Origin: JBDSTW01 sp039914705
GTDB taxonomy: Bacteria; Pseudomonadota; Gammaproteobacteria; SURF-13
Reading direction: 5' to 3'
NCBI GenBank assembly: GCA_039914705.1
Contig: JBDSOT010000147.1
Span: forward strand, 1-7,144
DNA length: 7,144 nt
Each line of letters starts with the position of its first letter. The first letter of the stretch is position 1. Positions 1 to 6,018 of this stretch are shown piece by piece. The notes under the pieces are model-generated. The model did no database searches. It was not told the origin of the DNA and saw only the letters and a list, made by a program, of their open reading frames with translations. The translations under genes and the position numbers were made by a program.

Positions 1-828
1 TTTGTGGTGGGTAATGCGGCGGTGTTGAGCACGCCGCAGCTAGCCATTGTCGGAAGCCGTAATCCCACACCCGCAGGCAGCGAAACTGCCCACGATTTTG
101 CCCGGCATCTTTGCGCATCGGGCTTAACGATCACCAGCGGTCTCGCCTCCGGCATAGATGCCGCAAGCCATCGGGGCGCACTGGACGGCGGCGGGCTAAC
201 GATAGCGGTGGCGGGCACCGGCCTGGATCGCGTTTATCCGGCGCGCCACCATGATCTGGCGCATCAGATTGCCGGGCATGGCGCACTGGTCTCAGAATTC
301 GTTCTGGGTACGCCGCCGCTGTCCGATCATTTTCCACGACGCAATCGCATCATCAGCGGCCTGTCGTTAGGTACCTTGGTCGTCGAGGCGGCGCAGCGCA
401 GCGGTTCGCTGATCACGGCCCGCATGGCGGCCGATCAGGGCCGTGAGGTGTTTGCCATTCCTGGTTCTATCCATAATCCCTTGGCGCGTGGCTGTCACTT
501 TTTAATCCGCCAAGGTGCGAAATTGGTCGAAACGGCTAATGATATAATGGAAGAACTTGGCCCACTTGCGCGCAGTCTCAAGGCCGTTTCTCCACAATCA
601 GCGCTGCGGAACGATTGCATCACGGCTAATGTCCAACTGAGCGTCGAGACAGAAAAGTTAGTCGCCTGCTTGGGGTTTGAATCCACAACGATCGACCGCC
701 TGGTTGAACGCAGTGGATTGACGGCCGAGGCGGTTTCCTCCATTCTCTTGATGCTGGAATTGCAGGGTTGTGTGACATCGACTATAGGCGGTCTCTACAC
801 TCAGGTGGGAAAGAGGGGTCAGACATGA
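1..828 (+). CDS. dprA: DNA processing protein DprA/Smf, 5'-truncated by the window edge
   Basis: DprA binds incoming single-stranded DNA in the cytoplasm and loads RecA on it during natural transformation; many non-competent bacteria also keep the gene. The frame is open from base 1, so the visible 275 residues are the C-terminal part of a protein usually about 360-380 long; the N-terminal helical region is missing. The Rossmann-like core is clear: a GSR-NPT-P-AG loop (fragment residues 18-26, where the family more often has YG), SGLASGIDAASHRGAL, DHFPRRNRIISGLS, then TARMAADQGREVFAIPGS. The last 60 or so residues look like the small winged-helix domain typical of proteobacterial DprA. The GTG at base 4 is not the real start, because family sequence continues upstream of it. 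The stop overlaps the smg start as ATGA, which implies translational coupling. Identification is secure. Confidence 0.96.
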   Translation, partial: FVVGNAAVLSTPQLAIVGSRNPTPAGSETAHDFARHLCASGLTITSGLASGIDAASHRGALDGGGLTIAVAGTGLDRVYPARHHDLAHQIAGHGALVSEFVLGTPPLSDHFPRRNRIISGLSLGTLVVEAAQRSGSLITARMAADQGREVFAIPGSIHNPLARGCHFLIRQGAKLVETANDIMEELGPLARSLKAVSPQSALRNDCITANVQLSVETEKLVACLGFESTTIDRLVERSGLTAEAVSSILLMLELQGCVTSTIGGLYTQVGKRGQT

Positions 829-1304
829 AAGAAAATATACTCGATGTACTGATGTATCTCTTTGAAAATTATATGGATAATGACGTAGACCGTAATCCGG
901 ATCAAGAGACGTTGAAGCTGGAATTGGTGGAGGCGGGCTTTACGCAGGCCGAGATCAACAAGGCCTTTATCTGGCTGGAAGGCTTGGCCGTACTACAAGA
1001 TAACCTGCCATCGCATACCTTGAAGCCGGGCCGCTCCATCCGTATCTTCACCGATCAGGAGGCCGAAAAACTCGGCATCGAGTGCCGCGGATTTTTGCTC
1101 TTTCTGGAGCAGGTCGGGGTGCTGGATCAGGCCAATCGCGAACTGGTCATAGATCGCGTAATGGCCTTGGAAACAGAGGAAATCGACTTGGAACAACTCA
1201 AATGGGTGGTGCTGATGGTGTTATTCAACCAGCCGGGCCAGGAAGCCGCCTTCGCCTGGGTCGAGGATTTGGTCTATGACGAAACGGCAGCTACTATGCA
1301 TTGA
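825..1304 (+). CDS. smg: Smg family protein (DUF494), function unknown
   Basis: This is a 159-residue protein, close to the 157 residues of E. coli Smg. Shared landmarks are the opening DVLMYLFENYMD, the central ECRGFLLFLEQVGVLD, the later LKWVVLMVLFNQPG, and a short MH ending like the MLH ending in E. coli. It is small, acidic and soluble, with no signal peptide or membrane segment. The family is found mainly in gamma- and betaproteobacteria next to dprA and topA, and its biochemical role is not established. I chose the ATG at 825 over an in-frame upstream start at 768. It begins at the family N-terminus, has a GAGGGG ribosome binding site (813-818) six bases upstream, and overlaps the dprA stop by four bases. 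The upstream start would add 19 residues encoded inside dprA. A strong terminator follows 44 bp after the stop. Confidence 0.95.
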   Translation: MKENILDVLMYLFENYMDNDVDRNPDQETLKLELVEAGFTQAEINKAFIWLEGLAVLQDNLPSHTLKPGRSIRIFTDQEAEKLGIECRGFLLFLEQVGVLDQANRELVIDRVMALETEEIDLEQLKWVVLMVLFNQPGQEAAFAWVEDLVYDETAATMH

Positions 1305-1347
1305 TGGCGCTACTCATACGCACGTGAATCTTGTGCTGCGTCTCCAT

Positions 1348-1383
1348 ACAAAGCCCGCTATCTGCGGGCTTTGTTGTCTCTTT
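1348..1383 (+). terminator. Rho-independent terminator after dprA-smg
   Basis: A perfect 11-bp stem (1348-1358 pairing with 1364-1374, core AAAGCCCGC/GCGGGCTTT) closes a 5-base TATCT loop. It is followed by a T-rich stretch, TTGTCTCTTT. It lies 43 bp after the smg stop and 33 bp before topA, so it should separate dprA-smg transcription from topA. The T tract is interrupted by G and C, which may reduce efficiency. Confidence 0.82.
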
Positions 1384-1403
1384 AAACCGGAAATTTTTAT
1401 GCT
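1374..1403 (+). promoter_or_regulatory. Possible topA promoter overlapping the terminator tail
   Basis: TTGTCT at 1374-1379 (4 of 6 matches to the -35 consensus) is followed after 18 bp by TATGCT at 1398-1403 (4 of 6 matches to the -10 consensus). Transcription would start near 1410, only a few bases before the topA ATG at 1416. That would give an almost leaderless mRNA, which would fit the absence of a ribosome binding site there. Matches of this quality occur by chance, and topA promoters elsewhere are often multiple and supercoiling-sensitive. The call rests on position as much as on sequence. Confidence 0.3.
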
Positions 1404-1419
1404 GCACTATGCGTTATGA
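1399..1419 (+). other. Hexapeptide mini-ORF overlapping the topA start
   Basis: ATG at 1399 opens a six-codon frame (MLHYAL) that ends with TGA at 1417-1419, overlapping the topA ATG (1416-1418) as ATGA. A weak GGAAA (1389-1393) lies five bases before the mini-ORF ATG, whereas nothing resembling a ribosome binding site lies before the topA ATG. This layout would allow ribosomes ending the mini-ORF to restart on topA. It is seen in sequence only; such a short frame could be accidental. Confidence 0.3.
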
Positions 1420-3710
1420 AATATCTCGTTATCGTTGAGTCTCCGGCCAAGGCCAAGACTATCAAGAAATATCTGGGCAAGGACTTCGAGGTGCTTGCCT
1501 CGTACGGTCATGTGCGCGATTTGCTGCCCAAAGAAGGCGCGGTCGATCCGGAAAACAGTTTTGCCATGAAGTATCAGCTGGTCGAGAAAAACGAGAAGCA
1601 TGTCGATGCCATCGCCAAGGCCATGAAAAAGGCCGATGCGTTATATCTGGCCACTGACCCGGATCGGGAAGGTGAGGCCATCTCCTGGCATCTCTATGAA
1701 ATTCTCAAAGAGCGCAAGTTGCTGAAAGACAAAGAGGTAAAACGCGTGGTGTTTCACGAGATCACCAAGCGTGCCATTACCGAGGCTGTGAAGCAGCCGC
1801 GTGAATTGGCGACGGATCTCATCAACGCCCAGCAGGCGCGCCGTGCGCTGGATTATCTGGTCGGCTTCAATCTTTCGCCGCTGCTCTGGAAAAAGATCCG
1901 GCGCGGCCTCTCTGCCGGGCGCGTGCAAAGCCCGGCCCTGCGCATGATCGTCGAGCGCGAAGAAGAGATTGAAAAATTCATCAAGCGCGAATACTGGAGT
2001 ATCGAGGCCGACGCCGCGTGTAAAGGGCAGAATTTCAGCGCGCGGCTGGTCGAGTATGAAGGAGAAAAACTGACGCAGTTCAGCGTCGAAGCCACCGACA
2101 GCGCCGACCAAATTAAAAACGACCTGCTCCAGGCCGCCGCCGGACGCCTGACGGTGACCAAGGTCGACAAGAAGCAGCGCAAAAAGAATCCGGTGGCACC
2201 GTTTACCACCTCCACTCTCCAGCAAGAGGCAGGGCGCAAGCTCGGCTTTACCGCGCAGCGCACCATGCGCGCCGCTCAACAGCTCTATGAAGGCATCGAC
2301 ACGGGCAGTGGCGCGGTCGGTCTGATCACTTATATGCGTACGGACTCGGTCAATCTGGGGAATGAAGCGCTGGCCGAGATACGCGCCTTGATCGCCACGC
2401 GCTACGGCAGCAATAACGTGCCCAAGGAAGCACAGTTCTACAAGAATAAATCCAAAAATGCGCAAGAGGCGCACGAGGCGATACGCCCGACTTCCGTAGA
2501 GACCATCCCCGAGGCCATCAAAGAATACCTCAGCGCCGAACAATTCAAGCTCTACCAGTTAATCTGGAAGCGTGCCGTGGCGAGCCAGATGATCCACGCT
2601 ACCATCGACACGGTAGCGATCGATCTTGCCGCCGGCGAGCGCGGCGTGTTTCGCGCCAACGGCTCCACGCTCGTCGACCCCGGCTTCATGATGGTGTATC
2701 AGGAAGGCATGGACAATTCCCAGGTCGAAGAAGGTGATCGCATCTTGCCGAAGATGCTGGTCGGCGAGTCCATAGACCTATTGGCCATACGCCCCGAACA
2801 GCACTTCACCGAGCCGCCGCCGCGCTATACCGAGGCGAGCCTGGTCAAGACACTGGAAGAATATGGCATCGGCCGACCGTCCACCTACGCCAGCATTATC
2901 TCCACGCTGCAAACGCGCGAATACGTGGTACTCGATAAACGCCAGTTTATCCCGACCGATGTGGCGCGCGTGGTCAACAAGCTTTTGACCCAGCATTTTG
3001 CGGATTATGTGGACTACGACTTCACCGCCAAGCTGGAAGACGAACTCGACGCAGTGGCGCGCGGCGAGAAGGATTGGGTGCCGGTGATGCGCGATTTCTG
3101 GGGTCCGTTCAAACAACAGGTCGATCTCAAAGAGGAGACCGTGGCGCGTAAGGACATCACGCAGGAGGCGCTGGATGAGGCCTGCCCGAAATGCGCGCAG
3201 CCGCTTTCAATTCGCCTGGGGCGGCGCGGTAAATTTATCGGCTGCACAGCTTATCCCGAGTGCGACTACACACGCAATCTGGATGACAACGCCGACGCCG
3301 CGACTGAGCCGCAGATCGTGGAAGGGCGCGAATGCCCGCTGTGCAAGGGCGCGCTGGTGATCAAGGCCGGGCGTTACGGCAAGTTCATCGGCTGCAGCAC
3401 CTATCCCGCCTGCAAGCATATCGAGCCGCTGGAAAAACCCGCCGATACCGGCGTGGAATGTCCGCAATGCCACAAGGGTAGCCTGCTCAAGCGCAAGTCG
3501 CGCTTCGGGAAAATCTTTTATTCATGCGCCACCTATCCAGAATGTACTTATGCGGTATGGAACCCGCCGCTGGCCGAGGCCTGCCCGAAATGCCAGTGGC
3601 CGGTGCTGACCGTCAAGACGACAAAACGCCGCGGCACTGAAAAGACCTGCCCGCAAAAAGAATGCGGACACACCGAACCATATGAATTGGAAGTTGCGGA
3701 GAGTGCGTAA
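1416..3710 (+). CDS. topA: DNA topoisomerase I (type IA, omega protein)
   Basis: TopA relaxes negative supercoils through a transient 5'-phosphotyrosine link to one DNA strand. The 764-residue protein is complete. The TOPRIM domain starts at the N-terminus with VIVESPAKAKTI (acidic E8) and carries the metal-binding DxDxE set at D81, D83 and E85. The active tyrosine is Y306 in GLITYMRTDS, with R308 beside it. Further core motifs are SAGRVQSPALR (166-176), EAHEAIRPT (351-359) and YGIGRPSTYASII (483-495). The C-terminus has four Cys4 zinc ribbons: C590/593/610/616, C640/643/660/666, C682/685/704/710 and C723/726/745/750. It is about 100 residues shorter than the 865-residue E. coli enzyme, partly because the TOPRIM insertion is missing: the first aspartate is residue 81 here and 111 in E. 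coli. ATG 1416 is the only start that preserves the family N-terminus. Upstream ATGs at 1399 and 1409 are out of frame. Confidence 0.98.
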   Translation: MKYLVIVESPAKAKTIKKYLGKDFEVLASYGHVRDLLPKEGAVDPENSFAMKYQLVEKNEKHVDAIAKAMKKADALYLATDPDREGEAISWHLYEILKERKLLKDKEVKRVVFHEITKRAITEAVKQPRELATDLINAQQARRALDYLVGFNLSPLLWKKIRRGLSAGRVQSPALRMIVEREEEIEKFIKREYWSIEADAACKGQNFSARLVEYEGEKLTQFSVEATDSADQIKNDLLQAAAGRLTVTKVDKKQRKKNPVAPFTTSTLQQEAGRKLGFTAQRTMRAAQQLYEGIDTGSGAVGLITYMRTDSVNLGNEALAEIRALIATRYGSNNVPKEAQFYKNKSKNAQEAHEAIRPTSVETIPEAIKEYLSAEQFKLYQLIWKRAVASQMIHATIDTVAIDLAAGERGVFRANGSTLVDPGFMMVYQEGMDNSQVEEGDRILPKMLVGESIDLLAIRPEQHFTEPPPRYTEASLVKTLEEYGIGRPSTYASIISTLQTREYVVLDKRQFIPTDVARVVNKLLTQHFADYVDYDFTAKLEDELDAVARGEKDWVPVMRDFWGPFKQQVDLKEETVARKDITQEALDEACPKCAQPLSIRLGRRGKFIGCTAYPECDYTRNLDDNADAATEPQIVEGRECPLCKGALVIKAGRYGKFIGCSTYPACKHIEPLEKPADTGVECPQCHKGSLLKRKSRFGKIFYSCATYPECTYAVWNPPLAEACPKCQWPVLTVKTTKRRGTEKTCPQKECGHTEPYELEVAESA

Positions 3711-3808
3711 AGCTGCAAAAGGAAAGATACGAAAGAAAAAAGTAAAATCAAAATTATTTCCAAGAAATTCGGGTTCGAAATGGTCATAACCGCAACTAAA
3801 CGGCGTTC
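3711..3808. other. AT-rich spacer after topA, no gene seen
   Basis: This stretch is about 35% GC against about 58% in sampled topA. Its plus strand is purine-rich, with A-rich runs around 3731-3755. The topA frame stays open after the TAA to 3815 and reads as a lysine-rich string with a single ATG at 3780 giving only 11 codons, so it does not support a gene. I see no hairpin followed by a T run, hence no obvious topA terminator. It may be the degraded 5' part of the following ORF. Confidence 0.5.
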
Positions 3809-4051
3809 TTGGTAATTTGGCACAACTTCGTTGGCCCCCCGATTTCAATTCGACTTGAAAAATCGCTGATTGAGGAATTCAAGCTTATCGCTAAGGCTCA
3901 TGGGCTTGGGTATCAGCCGTTGATGCGCCAATGTCTAAGGCGATTTGCCGATGGCGAAATTAAACGCTTGTTCCGCGCGTATGTCGCAGAAAAAGCAGAG
4001 GCGGAAGCAACCGAGGAAAAGAAGGCTCAAAAAGAAATCAAGACCGCCTAA
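3809..4051 (+). CDS. Orphan BrnA/CopG-like antitoxin ORF, probably a 5'-truncated remnant
   Basis: The frame gives up to 80 residues. Residues 12-45 (ISIRLEKSLIEEFKLIAKAH, then GLGYQPLMRQCLRRF) follow the pattern of the DNA-binding ribbon-helix-helix region of BrnA/CopG-type antitoxins: a short beta strand, a helix, a GxGYQxLMRQ turn and a second helix. The tail is rich in Ala, Glu and Lys and probably helical. Family antitoxins bind a toxin and repress their own operon. No toxin gene is present on either side, because topA ends 98 bp upstream and cysB converges 11 bp downstream. The longest frame starts at TTG 3809 with no ribosome binding site; an in-frame TAA lies at 3797, and the next ATG (3923) is already inside the conserved part. 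Composition (about 48% GC) differs from topA. I infer a broken toxin-antitoxin relic; a small functional regulator is the alternative. Confidence 0.5.
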   Translation: MVIWHNFVGPPISIRLEKSLIEEFKLIAKAHGLGYQPLMRQCLRRFADGEIKRLFRAYVAEKAEAEATEEKKAQKEIKTA

Positions 4052-4062
4052 AGCTGACACAC

Positions 4063-4992
4063 TTATGCTGCTCTCACCTTCATCGCGGCATCCACTGTTT
4101 TACGGTCAAGATGTGGCGCGAACATTTCAATGAACCCGTATACATAACCCCGCAAATAACTGCCGCGCAATAGCGCGATACTCGTGGTGCTGCTCTCGAA
4201 CAAATGGCTGACATCCATGGCGCGCAGATTGCGGTCACGCTCCGCATCGAAGGCCATGTTGGCCAGCAGGCCGATGCCAAGCCCAAGTTCCACATAGGTT
4301 TTGATGACATCCGAATCCAGCGCGGTGAGCACGACATTGGGTTTGAGTCCGTGCGCCTCGAAGGCCTTGTTAATCAAAGAGCGTCCGGCAAAGGCGAAGT
4401 CGTAGGTAATGATGGGATAGGCGGCCAGGCGTTCCAGGCTCAGTGGCGTTTCATTGAGCAGCGGATGGCCGGGAGGCGTGATAACGCAACGATTCCATTG
4501 ATAACAGGGCAATGTCACCAATTCCTCAAAGCTTGCCAAGGCCTCGGTGGCGATGCCGATATCGGCTTCACCAGAAACCACCATCTGCGCGATCTGCACG
4601 GGATTACCCTGATGCAGATGCAAACTCACCTCAGGGTAGCGTTGGGTGAAGGTCTTGATTACTTTAGGCAGGGCATAGCGCGCCTGGGTATGCGTGGTTG
4701 CAATAGAAAGGCTGCCCGCGCCCTCATTCCTGTATTCCGCGACCGCTCGCTTAATGCCCTGCGCATTCTGCAATATCTGTTTGGCCAGTTTGATCACCGC
4801 ATGGCCGGGCGGTGTAATGCCCACCAAACGTTTGCCATTGCGCTCGAAAATCTCTATTCCCAACTCGTGTTCCAGCAGGCGAATTTGCTTACTTACACCC
4901 GGCTGAGAGGTGTGCAGGGCCTCCGCCGCCAATGAGACATTCAGGCCTTGCCGTTCGATTTCGCAAATGTAGCGCAATTGTTGAAGGTTCAT
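4063..4992 (-). CDS. cysB: LysR-type transcriptional regulator CysB
   Basis: CysB is the cytoplasmic activator of sulfate assimilation genes, responding to N- or O-acetylserine and opposed by sulfide and thiosulfate in enteric bacteria. The 309-residue protein aligns from its first residue with the E. coli protein (324 residues). The opening is MNLQQLRYICEIERQGLNVS, the helix-turn-helix covers about 18-40 (SLAAEALHTSQPGVSKQIR), and the effector domain has SIATTHTQARYALP (96-109), HLHQGNPVQIA (125-135) and DIGIATEALASFEELVTLPCYQWNR (144-168). T100, T102 and T149 of the ligand pocket are kept; the position matching enteric T202 is Ala (FAFAGRS). The C-terminus is about 15 residues shorter. It is divergent from the permease gene at 5125, with 132 bp between, consistent with a regulator and its target sharing a control region. 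No good ribosome binding site precedes the ATG (only TTAAGACC). Confidence 0.95.
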   Translation of the reverse strand: MNLQQLRYICEIERQGLNVSLAAEALHTSQPGVSKQIRLLEHELGIEIFERNGKRLVGITPPGHAVIKLAKQILQNAQGIKRAVAEYRNEGAGSLSIATTHTQARYALPKVIKTFTQRYPEVSLHLHQGNPVQIAQMVVSGEADIGIATEALASFEELVTLPCYQWNRCVITPPGHPLLNETPLSLERLAAYPIITYDFAFAGRSLINKAFEAHGLKPNVVLTALDSDVIKTYVELGLGIGLLANMAFDAERDRNLRAMDVSHLFESSTTSIALLRGSYLRGYVYGFIEMFAPHLDRKTVDAAMKVRAA

Positions 4993-4998
4993 GGTCTT

Positions 4999-5028
4999 AA
5001 TATAACTTCATCGTATATTGTTATTCAA
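4999..5028 (-). promoter_or_regulatory. Possible cysB promoter, close to the start codon
   Basis: On the minus strand TTGAAT (plus 5023-5028, 4 of 6 consensus) is followed after 18 bp by TATATT (plus 4999-5004, 5 of 6). The predicted start point falls at or next to the A of the cysB ATG (4992), implying leaderless mRNA and agreeing with the lack of a ribosome binding site. An alternative -10, TATGAT at plus 5028-5033, would leave a leader of about 28 bases but has no convincing -35. The element overlaps the suspected CysB operator, compatible with autoregulation as known in enteric bacteria. Confidence 0.35.
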
Positions 5029-5058
5029 TCATATTCTTTATGAGCAATATGACATTTG
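5000..5058. promoter_or_regulatory. Candidate CysB operator: four phased ATAT motifs
   Basis: Four related 12-mers begin at 5000 (ATATAACTTCAT), 5015 (ATATTGTTATTC), 5031 (ATATTCTTTATG) and 5047 (ATATGACATTTG), with start-to-start distances of 15, 16 and 16 bp. An inverted repeat ATTG-N5-CAAT sits at 5017-5029. The array covers the permease -35 region and the cysB promoter region, where a LysR-type regulator would be expected to act on both genes. The DNA is AT-rich, so part of the similarity may be chance. Assignment to CysB rests on position, not on a matched consensus. Confidence 0.4.
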
Positions 5059-5065
5059 CTATAAT
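5037..5065 (+). promoter_or_regulatory. Extended -10 promoter of the permease gene
   Basis: TATAAT at 5060-5065 is a perfect -10 hexamer with an upstream TGC (5057-5059), making an extended -10. Seventeen base pairs upstream, TTTATG (5037-5042) is a poor -35, as is common for activator-dependent promoters. Transcription would start near 5072, leaving a leader of about 53 bases before the ATG at 5125. The suspected CysB array lies across and upstream of the -35. Confidence 0.65.
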
Positions 5066-5124
5066 GACGTCTCAATAATACAGGGTTGCCTTCAGGCCAT
5101 AAAAACGACGAAGGAATAAAAACT

Positions 5125-5901
5125 ATGGATTGGGCATACACATTATCAGGCTTTGCGGTAGGCGCGCTTGTGGGCATGACCGGTGTCGGCGGCGGCTCCT
5201 TGATGACACCGCTGCTGGTGCTGCTGTTCGGTTTCACGCCGGCCGTGGCAGTGGGCACCGATCTGTTGTTTGCCTCTATCACCAAGATGGGCGGTGTGTG
5301 GGTGCACAGTCGGCGCGGCACCATTGAGTGGAGGGTGGTCGGTCTCTTGGCTTGCGGCAGCATTCCCGCCTCGCTGCTGGCCTTGGTGCTGCTCAACTAT
5401 CTTGATGTCAAACAGGTCAATGCGCTGATTATCCCGTTGATGGGTGTTGCCTTGTTGCTCACGGCCATGGCCTTGGTATTTAAGACCCAGGTGCTGAAAT
5501 TTTCGAAACAGAAGGAGACGCTGGAGGCAAGTTGGCGTGACCGCTGGCTAACTCCGATGACGGTGTTCCTGGGTTTCAGCCTGGGATTTCTGGTAACGCT
5601 GACCTCGATCGGTGCCGGGGCCTTGGGTGTGGTTGCCTTGTTTGTACTCTATCCGTTGATCCCCACGGTCAAGATTGTGGGCACGGATATCGCCCATGCT
5701 GTGCCGCTCACCTTGGTGGCTGGCCTCGGGCACGTACACATGGGAAATGTGGACTTTGTGCTATTGGGTAGTCTGTTGCTGGGATCGTTACCCGGTATTT
5801 ATCTGGGCAGCCATCTGAGCGTGAAGGTTCCCGAGAAGGTGCTGCGCTATATACTGGCCAGCATGCTGGTGTTAATTGGCATTAAATTTGTCGGCACTTA
5901 A
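5125..5901 (+). CDS. TauE/SafE-family membrane permease, putative sulfur oxyanion transporter
   Basis: This is a 258-residue, very hydrophobic inner-membrane protein with about eight predicted membrane segments in two repeated halves. The first half has GMTGVGGGSLMTPLL (17-31) followed by a GTD turn (44-46). The second half repeats this as LTSIGAGALGVVAL (159-172) and VGTDIAH (185-191). A charged cytoplasmic-type loop (about 120-142) separates the halves. These features match the TauE/SafE (COG0730) family, whose members move sulfite, sulfoacetate, sulfate or other small anions. Divergent cysB and a sulfite/nitrite reductase gene downstream suggest a role in sulfur assimilation, but direction and substrate are not readable. 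I chose ATG 5125, which has AAGGA at 5111-5115 nine bases upstream and starts next to the first membrane segment. A TTG at 5086 is in frame but would add 13 polar residues overlapping that ribosome binding site. Confidence 0.92.
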   Translation: MDWAYTLSGFAVGALVGMTGVGGGSLMTPLLVLLFGFTPAVAVGTDLLFASITKMGGVWVHSRRGTIEWRVVGLLACGSIPASLLALVLLNYLDVKQVNALIIPLMGVALLLTAMALVFKTQVLKFSKQKETLEASWRDRWLTPMTVFLGFSLGFLVTLTSIGAGALGVVALFVLYPLIPTVKIVGTDIAHAVPLTLVAGLGHVHMGNVDFVLLGSLLLGSLPGIYLGSHLSVKVPEKVLRYILASMLVLIGIKFVGT

Positions 5902-5906
5902 AATGA

Positions 5907-5947
5907 TGGCACATCCCTGTGCCACAGGAATATCTGATTTATTCAGA
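5907..5947 (+). other. Two small hairpins between the permease and reductase genes
   Basis: TGGCACA (5907-5913) and TGTGCCA (5918-5924) form a perfect 7-bp stem with a TCCC loop, beginning 6 bp after the permease stop. A second, weaker one pairs TCTGA (5933-5937) with TCAGA (5943-5947). Neither is followed by a T run, so these are not standard terminators. They could stabilise or process a joint mRNA or mark a binding site. A candidate -10 TAAAAT at 5961-5966 lacks a good -35. I see no other signal in 5902-6000. Confidence 0.3.
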
Positions 5948-6018
5948 GACTCCATAAAGGTAAAATGGGCGAACGATTAACACCAGAAAATTTACGGTCT
6001 TCGACAGAAGGCGAAAGG

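Noticed and set aside
543..548. TATAAT-like sequence within dprA
   Set aside because: A chance hexamer inside a coding region with no gene start at a sensible distance downstream.
768..824. Upstream ATG extending Smg by 19 residues
   Set aside because: It lies inside dprA; the family N-terminus, the ribosome binding site and the ATGA overlap all point to 825.
1641..2543. 300-residue open frame on the minus strand
   Set aside because: It lies wholly inside topA, whose catalytic motifs are intact on the plus strand. The minus-strand translation has no recognisable domain. It is an antisense shadow of GC-rich codon use.
3780..3815. 11-codon frame with ATG before the antitoxin-like ORF
   Set aside because: Too short, out of frame with the ORF, and without a ribosome binding site. 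It could be a frameshifted remnant of the same gene, but I cannot show that.
3522..3848. Minus-strand frames of about 90-108 residues over the topA 3' end and spacer
   Set aside because: They overlap the last two zinc ribbons of topA, and I see no family resemblance or ribosome binding site supporting them.
4204..4935. 243-residue open frame on the plus strand
   Set aside because: Antisense to cysB, which matches its family end to end.
5086..5124. TTG start extending the permease by 13 residues
   Set aside because: The extension is polar, sits over the ribosome binding site used by ATG 5125, and leaves only about 14 bases of leader after the predicted transcription start.
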